DNA of 62,318 bases, taken from the NCBI RefSeq assembly GCF_016862775.1, contig NZ_BONP01000022.1:1-62318 (forward strand). Direction: 5' to 3'. The position numbers and the translations under genes were made by a program. Positions 9,710-18,756 of this stretch are shown piece after piece. Numbering within the stretch: the stretch's first letter is position 1; every line of letters begins with the position of its first letter. The stretch comes from Cellulomonas phragmiteti. GTDB lineage: Bacteria; Actinomycetota; Actinomycetes; Actinomycetales; Cellulomonadaceae. Under the pieces are notes generated by a model that did not search any database, was not told where the DNA came from, and saw only the letters and a program-made list of their open reading frames with translations.

Positions 9710-10626
9710 TCGTCGAGTACATCGACGCTCACAAGGACCGGTTCGGGGTCGAGCCGATCTGCAGGGATCTGCAGGTCGCCCCGAGCACCTACTACGCGGC
9801 CAAGTCCCGGCCGCCCTCGGCGCGGTCGCTCAGCGACGTCGCCACCACCGCGGTGATCAGGACGGTTCACGAGAAGAACTTCGGGGTCTACGGGGCGCGC
9901 AAGATCCACGCCGAGCTCGGCCGCCAAGGGCACCCGGTCGCGCGCTGCACCGTCCAACGCCTGATGAGGGCCGCGGGGCTGCGCGGGATCACCCGAGCCA
10001 AAGGGCCCCGCACCACGATCCCGGGCACCGGTCCCGACACCCGTCCGGACCTGGTGGATCGCGAGTTCACCGCGACCGGCCCGGACCAGTTGTGGGTCGC
10101 TGACATCACCTACTGCCGAACGTTTTCCGGCTGGGCCTACGCCGCGTTCGTCATCGACGTGTTCTCCCGGCGGGTGGTGGGCTGGCAGCTGTCGAAGTCC
10201 CTGCGCACCGACCTGGCGCTCGACGCACTGGAGATGGGCATCTGGACCCGCCAGCGCACCGGCCACGATCTGGCTGGCCTGACCCATCACAGCGACAAGG
10301 GAGTCCAATACCTCGCCATCCGCTACACCCAGCGCCTGGCCGAGGCCGGCGCCGTCGCCTCGGTCGGGTCCACCGGCGACTCCTACGACAACGCCCTGGC
10401 CGAGGCGTTCAACTCCCTGTTCAAAGCCGAGCTGGTCCGCAACAAGGGCCCCTGGAAGAACATCGACGACCTCGAGATCGCCGTCGCTGAGTACATCGAC
10501 TGGTTCAACCACCGACGCCTGCACGGAGAGATCGGCCTGATCCCACCCGTCGAGCACGAAGACAACTACTACCGACACCACCACGCCCCGACTACCGTCG
10601 AAGCGTCACTTCCGAGCCTCCACTAG
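9706..10626 (+). CDS. IS3-family OrfB, DDE transposase
   Basis: 306 residues. Integrase-core (rve) transposase. N-terminal HTH_21-like segment (VYGARKIHAELGRQGH near residue 65), first catalytic Asp in LWVADITY near 128, second in HHSDKGVQY near 197, and Glu in SYDNALAEAFNSLFKAEL near 235. The C-terminal part has the DWFNHRRLHGEIG signature. Start GTG 9706 overlaps the orfA stop. It appears intact, so the element may still be mobile. Confidence 0.93.
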   Translation: MIVEYIDAHKDRFGVEPICRDLQVAPSTYYAAKSRPPSARSLSDVATTAVIRTVHEKNFGVYGARKIHAELGRQGHPVARCTVQRLMRAAGLRGITRAKGPRTTIPGTGPDTRPDLVDREFTATGPDQLWVADITYCRTFSGWAYAAFVIDVFSRRVVGWQLSKSLRTDLALDALEMGIWTRQRTGHDLAGLTHHSDKGVQYLAIRYTQRLAEAGAVASVGSTGDSYDNALAEAFNSLFKAELVRNKGPWKNIDDLEIAVAEYIDWFNHRRLHGEIGLIPPVEHEDNYYRHHHAPTTVEASLPSLH

Positions 10627-10760
10627 ACCCGGCGCGAGACATCGAGGTCCGCCAAGTCGAAGGTCACCGATGCCTCACCGTTGGTGAGGTGGAGCGGTCT
10701 CCCACGGCGACATCCGCGGGCAAGCCGTCCCGGCAACGCATCGAGGTGGACCACAGGGCA

Positions 10761-11882
10761 TCAGCTCCGACGTTGTCGAACCGCCTCGAAGGCCGCGAGG
10801 GCGCGGTCGTCGGCTTCGGGGAGGGTGTGCAGGTACCTCTGCGTCGTCATGATCTGAGCGTGGCCCATGCGCTCCATGACGGACTTGAGGTCGGCACCAC
10901 CGGCCAACAGCCACGACGCGTGGGCGTGTCGAAGATCGTGCATGCGGACGTTGAAGTCGACGCCGGATCGCTCGATGGCCGGCCTCCAGTATCGCGTGTT
11001 GAAAGTCGCGCGGGAGAGCGGTTGACCGCCGGCCGCCTCGCGTGACGGGAAGAGCAGGTCGTCACGACCGAGGCCGAGGAGGGCGATCCGAGATGCGAGG
11101 ACGTCGAGGAGTCCTTGCGAGACCCGCAGGGTCCGTGGCTCGTCGTTCTTCGGGTAGGCCTTGACGATCATCCGCTCGCCGGTGGGGGAGTCCTTGCGAG
11201 ACACCTCCACGATCGTTTCCTCGATGGTGATCGAGCGCCGAAGGAAGTCCACGTGTCGCGGACGCAGCGCCACGAGCTCCCCCCAACGGAGGCCGGTCTC
11301 GATTGCTGTCATCACCAGGGGTTTGAAGCGGTCGGGGACCTCGGCGAGCACGGAGGTGTACTCCTCGGGAGTCAGTGTCCGTGCTCTCCTCGCGACGACC
11401 TTGGGAAGCTCGGTGTCCTCGCACGGATTGAAGGCGATGAGGCGGTCGCGCACCGCCCGGGCGAACACCGAGTGCAGCATCACGTGGTACTTCGCGATCG
11501 AGCGCGGCGACAGGCCCTGCTCGACGGCCCGCGTGACCCAGTCCTGCACCGTCGACGGCATGATGCGGGCCAGCGTCATCGCGCCGAAGAACGGCACGAA
11601 GTGGTTGCGGAGGTAGGACACGTAGCCAGCTCGGGTGCTTACCTCGAGGTGTCGTGACGGAAGCCAGACGTCTTCGGCGTACTCGCGGAAGGTGATGGCG
11701 CCACCCCGTGGGTCGATCCACGTGCCGTCGGCGATCTTCCCCTCCGCCTTCATGGCCGCCTTCAGAGCTTCTCGGCTGGTCGAGAACGTCCCGGCAGTCC
11801 GCTTCTCGCCGAAGGGGTCCCGGTACCGCCCTTGGTGTCGGACGGAGCCGTCGGCGCTTCGACGCTTGGTGACCCAGGCCAT
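10761..11882 (-). CDS. Tyrosine recombinase / phage-type integrase
   Basis: 373 residues from ATG 11882, which is preceded by GGAGAGG; the frame continues upstream to 12050, but that part would run through the att region. N-terminal AP2-like arm-binding segment (MAWVTKRRSADGSVRHQGRY), a SAM-like core-binding domain around residues 90-170, and a catalytic domain with Arg in ETGLRWGELVAL, the HDLRHAHASWLL box, and Tyr in TTQRYLH. It should integrate and excise the element at a tRNA gene. It lies 150 bp from the tRNA-Met fragment at 12032-12087. The 119 bp between it and the IS hold no gene; a 7-bp inverted repeat, CCTCACC, lies at 10673-10689. Confidence 0.93.
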   Translation of the reverse strand: MAWVTKRRSADGSVRHQGRYRDPFGEKRTAGTFSTSREALKAAMKAEGKIADGTWIDPRGGAITFREYAEDVWLPSRHLEVSTRAGYVSYLRNHFVPFFGAMTLARIMPSTVQDWVTRAVEQGLSPRSIAKYHVMLHSVFARAVRDRLIAFNPCEDTELPKVVARRARTLTPEEYTSVLAEVPDRFKPLVMTAIETGLRWGELVALRPRHVDFLRRSITIEETIVEVSRKDSPTGERMIVKAYPKNDEPRTLRVSQGLLDVLASRIALLGLGRDDLLFPSREAAGGQPLSRATFNTRYWRPAIERSGVDFNVRMHDLRHAHASWLLAGGADLKSVMERMGHAQIMTTQRYLHTLPEADDRALAAFEAVRQRRS

Positions 11883-11906
11883 GCGGCGACCTCTCCGTAC
11901 GTGCGG

Positions 11907-11927
11907 TGTGGGCAGAATGTGGGCAGA
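11907..11927. promoter_or_regulatory. Tandem TGTGGGCAGA repeat between integrase and att site
   Basis: TGTGGGCAGA occurs at 11907-11916 and again at 11918-11927, an 11-bp period, 25 bp upstream of the integrase start. The position fits arm-type recombinase sites or an autoregulatory operator of the integrase. Function inferred from position only. Confidence 0.4.
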
Positions 11928-12031
11928 CGGCGGCGCACACATGCGGCCTGTCCCGTACGATGGCGGACTCAAGGTTGGCCGCTGACCTGCGCATTCGCTC
12001 CTTGCGAGCCTACTCAACGACGGGCGTCGAC

Positions 12032-12087
12032 GGTAGAGCACTCGGCTCATAACCCAGAGGTCGCAGGTTCAAATCCTGCCCCCGCTA
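12032..12087 (+). other. Attachment site: 3' fragment of a tRNA-Met(CAT) gene
   Basis: From GGTAGAGCAC to CCCCGCTA the sequence is the D-loop end, anticodon arm (CTCATAA loop, anticodon CAT at 12048-12050), variable loop, T-arm (GCAGGTTCAAATCCTGC) and 3' acceptor strand of tRNA-Met. The 5' acceptor strand and the first D-stem strand are absent; a 12-bp palindrome, CGACGGGCGTCG, sits there instead. The anticodon stem has one C-C mismatch (CTCGG against CCCAG). A tRNA 3' end beside a tyrosine recombinase is the standard mark of an integrated element. The intact tRNA should lie at the other end, outside this window. Confidence 0.75.
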
Positions 12088-12093
12088 CAAGAA

Positions 12094-12131
12094 CGACGAA
12101 GGCCCGGACCATGAGGTCCGGGCCTTCGTCG
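12094..12131. terminator. Strong hairpin terminator after the tRNA fragment
   Basis: CGACGAAGGCCCGGACC and its exact complement form a 17-bp stem with an ATGA loop. It presumably terminated the original tRNA-Met gene and now also lies downstream of the large permease on the minus strand, so it can act in both directions. Confidence 0.75.
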
Positions 12132-12166
12132 TGGGTGCGGTGGGCGGCGACGCCCGGTGCCGACCC

Positions 12167-14938
12167 TCACGAGCCCCCCACCCGCAGGATCTCGCCCAGC
12201 CGCTCCCGGCGCCGTGACGACGACTCGGCGAGCACCAGGGCGAGGACGGTGAGGGTCACGACGACCGGCGGTGTCAGCGACCAGGCCGAGAGGGCGACCG
12301 GCGGGTCGGTCGGCTGCCCGGTGACCAGCCGCAGCGCGAGGGGCCCGGTCGTCACCTCGGCGAGGAGGACACCCAGGCCCAGGCCACCGGCGCCGGCCAG
12401 CAGAGGTCCCGGCAGGAGCTCCCCGGCGGTCACCGTGCGCGCCGCGCGGCCGTCGAGGCCCAGCGTGCGCAGGGTCCCCAGCGTGCGGCCACGGTGCGGG
12501 GCGCTCGTGGCGGACGCCAGGACCACGACCAGGGCGGTGAGCGCGAGCAGGACGACGGCCGCCGCCGCCGCGAGCCGCTGGACGCCGACCGTGAGCGGCT
12601 CGGCGCGGTGGGCGGCGAGCCACCCGTCTCGCGTCTCGACCGTCGCGTCGGCGAGGGACGAGGTCGCCGCGACCGCCGCCCGTGCTCCTGTCCCCACGAC
12701 CCACAGCCGGTCGGGCGCGACGCTGCCGCCGAGCGCCCGCTCGAGCGCCGCCCGGTCGATCACGACGGTGTCCTCGCCCGCGGTGAGCACGGCGGACGCC
12801 GTCCCGACCGCCCGGACGTCCACCCGGGCGCCGGACCAGGCCAGGACGAGGTCGGCGCCCTCCTCGACGCGCAGCCCCGCGCTGAGCAGCACCCCGGGCC
12901 GCCCGGCGGGGTCCGCGCGGTCGAGCCGTGCCAGCTCCGGCGCGTCGGGCAGAGGTGTGCCCGCGAGGAGGTCCGAGAACGCGGCCGACGGCAGGACCAC
13001 GAGCCGCACGAGGTCGTCGCCGCGGGGCCCGAAGACCTGGACGTGGTCCTCGACCCGCCCGGCGAGCGCGGTGCGCACGCCGTCGTGGGTGCGCAGGGCG
13101 GCGGCGACGTCCGTGAGCCCGGGGTCCGGCTCCGACGTCACCCGCACGTCGGCGCCCACGGCGAGCCACGACGCGTCGACCTCGCCCCGCTGGACGGTCG
13201 CCACGAACGTCGCGCCGAGCACGACGAGGCTCGTCGCGAGCGTCAGCGCCAGGAACGGCAGCGCGGCACCGGCGCTGGCCTGCGCGCGGGCCGCGGCGAG
13301 GACGGGGACGGCGCGGCGCCACCCGGAGGTCCTCCTCACGGCGCCGCGCAGCAGCGGTGGCAGGGCGCGCAGCAGCAGCGCGGCGCCCGCGAGCGCCCCC
13401 AGGGTGGGAGCCAGCGCGAGGAGCGGGTCGCTCCTCGCGGCGCCGGTGTCGACGACCCCCCGGGTCCGGAGCGCCGCCAGGGCGCCGACCGCGAGGAGCA
13501 CCACGGCGGCCTCGACCGCGAGGCGGGCCGCACGGCGGTCACCGGCAGCGGCGGCGCGCTCGGTGCGGTTCCCCGCGCCCCGTCGTCCGCCGGTGCTCGC
13601 GCCCGCGTGCCGGACCGCCAGGGCCGGCGGGGCCAGGGCGGCCACGACGACGACCGGGGCGAGCCAGGGCCACGCGACCGGACCGGGGACCAGGAGCGCG
13701 GCGAGGCCGGCACCGGCACCGCACCCGACGGCCGCGACGGTCACCGACTCCACGCCGAGCTCGAGGCCGATCGCCGGCAGCGACGCGCCCCGGGCGCGGT
13801 AGGTCGCGAGCACCGTCGCGCGCCGGCGCACCAGCAGGGCGGCCGCGACGAGCAGGGTGAGCAGCGTGACGGCGAGCACCCCGGCGAGGAGCACGGAGCT
13901 CTGGGCGACCGCGGCGCGGAACCGGGCACGGGCGTCGAGCAGCACGGTGTCCAGGGTCGTCGTGACCGTGGTGCGCGACGCGCCGCCGGGGACCGGCTCG
14001 TCGGCTGCGGCGCGCAGCCCGGCGACCTCGGCCGCGACGGTGGCGACGTCGGCCTGCGCGAGGGAGTCGGGGTCGGGTGCGAACGTGACGACCCGCGACG
14101 TCGTGCCCGGTGGCATGGCGAGCACGGCGGCGGGCAGCGACGCGTCGGAGAGCAGCCCGGTGAGCTGGGTCTGCCGGGTGAGGAACGTGCCGACGGTGCG
14201 GGGCTCGAGCAGCCCGGGGACGGTCGACCAGACGGGATCGGTGGGGGACCCGGCCCGGAAGATCCCGCTCACCGTGGCGTCGAGGACGACCGACGCGTTC
14301 TCGTTGCGTGTGGTGAGCGTGTCGCCCACGTCGACGCCGAGCGCCGCGGCCACGTCCTGCGACAGGCCCACCTCGACGGGCACGGGGGCGCCGACGGGCC
14401 ACGCGCGTGCCTCCTGCGGGGAGAGGGTCGCACCGGCGGGCCGCCCCCGGACCCAGGTGACCGCGGGCGCGCCGGCACGGTCGACGAACGCGGTGCGCAG
14501 CACGGGACGGTCGAGGTCGGTCCCGGGTCCCACCACCAGCAGCGGGAGGGTGGCGACGGTGGTGACGGGCTCGGCGAGGACCGCGTCGAGGGCCGGGGCG
14601 AGGCTCGCGTGCACGAGCTGCGTCGCCTCCCGCGTGCGGGCGGCCAGGTCGACGTGCAGGGTGCGCTGCCCGCCGGGGTCGGCGTCGAACGCCCGGCGCA
14701 GGGTGACGTCGGCGGCCGGGCCCGCCGCGCGCACGGCGTACCGCAGCGACGCGTCGCCGGTGGCCGCGACGAGGCGCGGCGTCGCGGTGGCGAGGAAGGC
14801 GGCGAGGGCGACGACCAGCGTCGTCAGGACGAGCGGCCACCGGTCGGCACGCGCCCGGCCGAGGACGCCCGCGGTGCTCGTCCCCGCTTGTCGACGCGGT
14901 CGCCGGTCCGTGCGCCGGTGCGCGCCGTGCCGGTTCAC
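12167..14938 (-). CDS. Large FtsX-like ABC transporter permease (second of a pair)
   Basis: 923 residues. One membrane helix near the N-terminus (WPLVLTTLVVALAAFLATAT) is followed by a long extracytoplasmic domain, a block of helices in the middle starting with SSVLLAGVLAVTLLTLLVAA, a second extracytoplasmic part, and three helices at the C-terminus. This duplicated FtsX/MacB-like layout is that of permeases that work with an ATPase in exporting or remodelling complexes. GTG 14938 overlaps the stop of the upstream permease (GTGA), so both are made together. No ATP-binding subunit is encoded next to it; the gene ends 36 bp from the terminator of the tRNA fragment. Confidence 0.8.
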   Translation of the reverse strand: MNRHGAHRRTDRRPRRQAGTSTAGVLGRARADRWPLVLTTLVVALAAFLATATPRLVAATGDASLRYAVRAAGPAADVTLRRAFDADPGGQRTLHVDLAARTREATQLVHASLAPALDAVLAEPVTTVATLPLLVVGPGTDLDRPVLRTAFVDRAGAPAVTWVRGRPAGATLSPQEARAWPVGAPVPVEVGLSQDVAAALGVDVGDTLTTRNENASVVLDATVSGIFRAGSPTDPVWSTVPGLLEPRTVGTFLTRQTQLTGLLSDASLPAAVLAMPPGTTSRVVTFAPDPDSLAQADVATVAAEVAGLRAAADEPVPGGASRTTVTTTLDTVLLDARARFRAAVAQSSVLLAGVLAVTLLTLLVAAALLVRRRATVLATYRARGASLPAIGLELGVESVTVAAVGCGAGAGLAALLVPGPVAWPWLAPVVVVAALAPPALAVRHAGASTGGRRGAGNRTERAAAAGDRRAARLAVEAAVVLLAVGALAALRTRGVVDTGAARSDPLLALAPTLGALAGAALLLRALPPLLRGAVRRTSGWRRAVPVLAAARAQASAGAALPFLALTLATSLVVLGATFVATVQRGEVDASWLAVGADVRVTSEPDPGLTDVAAALRTHDGVRTALAGRVEDHVQVFGPRGDDLVRLVVLPSAAFSDLLAGTPLPDAPELARLDRADPAGRPGVLLSAGLRVEEGADLVLAWSGARVDVRAVGTASAVLTAGEDTVVIDRAALERALGGSVAPDRLWVVGTGARAAVAATSSLADATVETRDGWLAAHRAEPLTVGVQRLAAAAAVVLLALTALVVVLASATSAPHRGRTLGTLRTLGLDGRAARTVTAGELLPGPLLAGAGGLGLGVLLAEVTTGPLALRLVTGQPTDPPVALSAWSLTPPVVVTLTVLALVLAESSSRRRERLGEILRVGGS

Positions 14939-17900
14939 GCCCCACCCTCCATGCGCAGGTGGTGCACGGTGGCGCGGCGCGCGAGCCGCGCGGCCACCGG
15001 CACGACGACGAGCGCGCACGCGGCGACGAGGACGGCGAGCAGGGACGCCTGCGCCGGCCACGACCACACCGCGACGGCCGCCGGGACGGGCGCGCGGCCC
15101 GACGGTGCGACGACGAGGAGCGGCCCGACGGTGAGCGCGGCGACCGCGCCGACCACACCGCCGGCGGCCACCACCAGGACGCTGACCGCCGCGTGCTCGA
15201 CGAGCAGCGTCGCGACGACCGTGCGCCGCGGCACGCCCATGCCCTGCAGGCGCGCGACGTCGACGGTCCGCGCCTCGAGCGCTGCGGTGGTCTGCACGAC
15301 GGTGCCGGCGACGGCGAGCACCCCGGCGGCCGCGACGAGCAGCCACAGGGCCACCTGCACGCCGATCCGCAGCGGGTCGTCCCGGAGCCGCGCGGCCACG
15401 GCGTCGCGCGTGACCGGGTCGCCGAGGCCCGCGGCGGTGATCGCCGCCGCGGTCGCCGGCACGTCGGCGGCTCCGACGACCCACCAGGTGTCGACCACGT
15501 CGGCCGTCGAGCCGTGCGCGACCGTCGCGCGGGACAGGGCGTCGTGGTCCGCGAGGATGCTCGCGCCGCGGGGCACCGCCGCCCGGGCGGGGGCCACGGC
15601 GGCGACGCGCGCGACGAGCGTCGTCGGGCCGACCTGCAGGCGCAGGGCGTCGCCGGGTGCGGCGGCGACCGCTGCGGCCAGCTCCCCGCTGAGCAGCACG
15701 GGCAGGTCACCGGGCGGTGCGAATCCCGCCAGGACGAGGCCGCCGTCGCCGGTGACCAGCGCTGCGACCACCAGCCCGACCCGCGCGGTGACGGTCACGC
15801 CGTCGACCGTCCGGCGCAGGGCGACGTCCCCGGGCGCCCGGAGGCGTTCGGCGCTGTCGGGTGCTACCACCGCCGACCAGCCGCCGTCGGGTGCGGCGGG
15901 CACGTCGGCCGGGGCCACGGTCACGGTGACGTCCAGGGGTGTCGACTCCGTGGGTAGCAGCAGGTAGTCGTCCCCCGACCCGAGGCGGACCCGCAGGTCG
16001 ACGGCGACGACCTGCATGCCGCCTGCGGCCTCGTCGGCCGTCCCGGACGGCAGGGGCAGCGCCACCTCGTGCCCCGTCCCGTCGAGCGGCACCGCCGGGC
16101 CGTGGAGCGACTGCCGACCCCCGCCGGCGGTCTGGACGACCACGGTGGGCCGGACCGACAGGTCGGGAGCCGGCCGGCGGCCCACGTCCCCGAGCGTGCC
16201 CGTGATCGTCAGGACGACCTCGTCGGACCCGCGCGCGAGCCCGATCCCTGCGACCCGCGTGGCCGGGGCCAGCCCCGAGGTGAGGTCGGCCCACGTGGTG
16301 CCGCCCGGCAGCGGGCGGCGGGGCGTCGTCGCCTCGCGCGTCGTGTCGAGGGCGACCAGACGCGTCCCGGATGTCGCGGAGCCGACGTCGCCGGCCGCTC
16401 CGAGGGACACCTCGCGGTCGGTCACCGGGTGCACCTCGGCCCCCGTGAGCGCGGTCAGCGCGCGCGCCTGCCGCAGGGGCTGCCCCGCGGTGAGCCCTAC
16501 CGCGAGCTCGGTGCCGACCTGCGCGTCGGCCTGGTCCTGCGCCGACGCGGACCACGTGTCGCCGAGCGACGTGCCGAAGGTCGCCGCAGCCGCGGCGAGG
16601 ACGAGCAGCAGGGCGGCGCCCGTCGAGTGGCCGCGGCGCGCGACCTCCCAGGACGCCAGCGGGACGACGAGCCGACGGGACCGGTGCGCGCTGCGCTCCG
16701 CCCCGCGGGCCACCCACGGCACCACCCGCAGCGCGACGGCCGCGCCCGCCACCAGGCACAGCACGGGGACGGCGACGAGGACGGGGTCGGCGCCGCCGTC
16801 CGCCGCGAAGGGTCGACCTCGCAGCTGCAGGCACCCCACGGTCGCGAGGGCGACGAGGAGGAGCTCGACGCTCGTCCGTGCCACCCGGCCGCGCCGGCTC
16901 CGCGGGCCGGCGTGCCGGTGGTCGGCCGGACGCACGGCCGGGACGACCAGGACGACGGCCAGGGCGAGGGCACCGACCACGACGGTGGCCACGAGCGTCG
17001 GGGTGACGCCGACGCTGCTGGTCAGGCCGGCGTCGGCGACCGGCGGCAGCCGGGTGAGCCACCGGAACAGGGCACTCGCGAGCGGGACGGCGACACCGGC
17101 GGCGACCAGGGCGAGCACGAGGCTCTCGGCGGCCGCGAGCCCGAGGAGCTGGGAGCGGGCGGCGCCGCGTGCGTCGAGCAGCCGCAGCTCGGCGTCGCGC
17201 CGGACGGCCACCAGCCGGCCCGCGAGCGCCAGGGCCGCGGCCGCGAGCGCCGTGAGCAGCAGGGCCACGGCCACGATGGCCGACGTCGTGACCCGCGCCT
17301 GCGTCCGGGCGGCGGCGATGGTCCGTGCCAGCTCCGTGCGGACGCGCAGCGGGGAGACCTCGTCCCCGAGGACGGCGCGCAGGTCGGCCCGCAGGTCCGT
17401 GACGGCCCGCCCGACGGCGACCTGGTCGGCCGCACCGAGCCCCGCGAGCTGCGGGCGGGCCACGAGCGAGACACGGTCCGCCTGGACGGCGGACGTGGTG
17501 AGGGTCCGGGCTGCGGCGACGAACGGCCCGTAGGCGGTGACCGTGGCCGGCGCCCCCGCCGTCGGCAGCTCCCACGTCGCGTCGGAGCCGGCGCCGCGCA
17601 GGAGGTCGCGGTCCCAGGAGGAGCTGTCGTCCACGGTCGGCGTGAACGTCCCCACCACGGTGAGCCGTGCCGCGGCCGCGCCGGTGGCGGAGGCGGGCGC
17701 CGTCCCGTCGCGCCGCTCGTCGAGCACGAGCTCGCTGCCCGGGGCGAGGCCGAGACCGCGGGCGACCTCGACCGGGACGGCGACCTCGACCGGGCCCGCC
17801 GACGTCGGCCGGGGCCAGCGGCCGGCGACGAGCTCCGCGTGCGCGGTGAGGTCGTCGCCCTCGACGACGTAGCCGTGCGCGCCGCTCGTGCCCTCGACGA

Positions 17901-18207
17901 CGAGCGGCCGTACCGCCGAGGTCAGCCAGGTCGACACGACGGGGCGCACCGGGGCGAGGGCGTCGGCGACGACCCGCGTCGCGTCGTCGACCACGGCACG
18001 GGCGTCCGCACCGCCGACGCGCAGCGTCACCTCGACCGCGACGTCGCGGGGCGCGGCGCGCTGCAGCGCCACGTCGAGCGCCTGCGACTGCCCGCTCGTC
18101 AGGAGCAGCGCGCACGTCCCGAGCAGCACGGCCCCCAGCACGACCACGGCGAGCACCGCGGCCAGCAGCGGGAGCTGCGTGGCGGCGCGCCGCACGACGA
18201 GGCGCAT
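14935..18207 (-). CDS. Large FtsX-like ABC transporter permease (first of a pair)
   Basis: 1090 residues from ATG 18207, which has GGAGGAG just upstream; the frame extends a further 20 residues without better support. N-terminal helix (LLAAVLAVVVLGAVLLGTCALLL) followed by a large extracytoplasmic domain, then helices around residues 330-450 and 510-560, another soluble domain, and a C-terminal group of helices beginning WLLVAAAGVLAVAGTVVQT. Same architecture as its partner at 12167-14938. The pair probably forms one permease complex. The substrate cannot be told from sequence, and the ATPase is not in this window. Confidence 0.8.
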   Translation of the reverse strand: MRLVVRRAATQLPLLAAVLAVVVLGAVLLGTCALLLTSGQSQALDVALQRAAPRDVAVEVTLRVGGADARAVVDDATRVVADALAPVRPVVSTWLTSAVRPLVVEGTSGAHGYVVEGDDLTAHAELVAGRWPRPTSAGPVEVAVPVEVARGLGLAPGSELVLDERRDGTAPASATGAAAARLTVVGTFTPTVDDSSSWDRDLLRGAGSDATWELPTAGAPATVTAYGPFVAAARTLTTSAVQADRVSLVARPQLAGLGAADQVAVGRAVTDLRADLRAVLGDEVSPLRVRTELARTIAAARTQARVTTSAIVAVALLLTALAAAALALAGRLVAVRRDAELRLLDARGAARSQLLGLAAAESLVLALVAAGVAVPLASALFRWLTRLPPVADAGLTSSVGVTPTLVATVVVGALALAVVLVVPAVRPADHRHAGPRSRRGRVARTSVELLLVALATVGCLQLRGRPFAADGGADPVLVAVPVLCLVAGAAVALRVVPWVARGAERSAHRSRRLVVPLASWEVARRGHSTGAALLLVLAAAAATFGTSLGDTWSASAQDQADAQVGTELAVGLTAGQPLRQARALTALTGAEVHPVTDREVSLGAAGDVGSATSGTRLVALDTTREATTPRRPLPGGTTWADLTSGLAPATRVAGIGLARGSDEVVLTITGTLGDVGRRPAPDLSVRPTVVVQTAGGGRQSLHGPAVPLDGTGHEVALPLPSGTADEAAGGMQVVAVDLRVRLGSGDDYLLLPTESTPLDVTVTVAPADVPAAPDGGWSAVVAPDSAERLRAPGDVALRRTVDGVTVTARVGLVVAALVTGDGGLVLAGFAPPGDLPVLLSGELAAAVAAAPGDALRLQVGPTTLVARVAAVAPARAAVPRGASILADHDALSRATVAHGSTADVVDTWWVVGAADVPATAAAITAAGLGDPVTRDAVAARLRDDPLRIGVQVALWLLVAAAGVLAVAGTVVQTTAALEARTVDVARLQGMGVPRRTVVATLLVEHAAVSVLVVAAGGVVGAVAALTVGPLLVVAPSGRAPVPAAVAVWSWPAQASLLAVLVAACALVVVPVAARLARRATVHHLRMEGGA

Positions 18208-18342
18208 GTCTCCTCCGTTGCCGGACGCGGGGGACTCGCAGCCCGCGGCGCCGTCGCCGCGGTCCACCGGTACCGTACGCGTCCGCGGTGCGGAGTCGTC
18301 GCGGGGGGTCCTCGGCGACGACGACGGCGCGGGCCGCGCCGC

Positions 18343-18684
18343 TCAGGAACGCAGGATCTTCTCCATCGGGCGCCCCGCCGCGAGCTCGTCGACGAGCTTG
18401 TCGAGGTACCGGATCCGGCGCATCAGGGGGTCCTCGACGTCCTGCACGCGCACGCCGCACACGGAGCCGGTGATGAGGGTCGCGGCAGGATTCAGGTCGG
18501 CGGCGGCGAAGAACTCCTCGAACGTCGTGCCGGCCTCGACGTGCGCGCGCAGCGTGGCCTCGTCGAAGCCGGTGAGCCAGGTGATGATCTCGTCGACCTC
18601 GGCCCGGGTGCGTCCCTTGCGTTCCGCCTTCGCGACGTAGAGGGGGTGGACGGCCCCGAAGGCGGTGGTGAAGATCCGGCTCAT
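18343..18684 (-). CDS. DUF2200 family protein
   Basis: 113 residues, the usual length of the DUF2200 family, a small soluble cytoplasmic protein of unknown function. The family features I recognise are the N-terminal [20 protein letters not shown], the ITWLTGFDE segment and the [23 protein letters not shown] segment. It covers the whole protein with no extra domain. It stands alone, 135 bp upstream of the permease pair and on the same strand. Confidence 0.8.
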   Translation of the reverse strand: MSRIFTTAFGAVHPLYVAKAERKGRTRAEVDEIITWLTGFDEATLRAHVEAGTTFEEFFAAADLNPAATLITGSVCGVRVQDVEDPLMRRIRYLDKLVDELAAGRPMEKILRS

Positions 18685-18756
18685 CCCGCGAGCCTAGCCA
18701 CCGGGTCGGGCACCACGGCGTCCGCAGCGGGACCGGCCAGGTCCGGCGCTGTCGGC

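Larger units (their letters stand above)
9340..10641 (+). mobile_element. IS3-family insertion sequence, 1302 bp
   Basis: Bounded by 28-bp terminal inverted repeats at 9340-9367 and 10614-10641. Both begin TGTCTCGCGCCGGGTCT when read inward and differ at only two central positions. Inside are two overlapping frames, orfA and orfB, as in the IS3 family. The stop codon of orfB lies inside the right repeat. The three bases outside each end (aac on the left, tcg on the right) do not match, so no target duplication is visible. The insertion interrupts a trkH-type gene. Confidence 0.92.

Noticed and set aside
9650..9720. Programmed frameshift in the IS element
   Set aside because: orfB is in the -1 frame, but no A-rich slippery heptamer was found before the overlap; GTGA coupling explains the layout equally well.
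12018..12090. Intact tRNA-Met gene
   Set aside because: The 5' acceptor strand and first D-stem strand do not exist, and the anticodon stem has a mismatch. Only the 3' part is present.
12494..15967. Very long plus-strand frame antisense to the permeases
   Set aside because: Composed of Arg/Gly/Glu-rich low complexity with no motif; a normal effect of high GC in the antisense frame.
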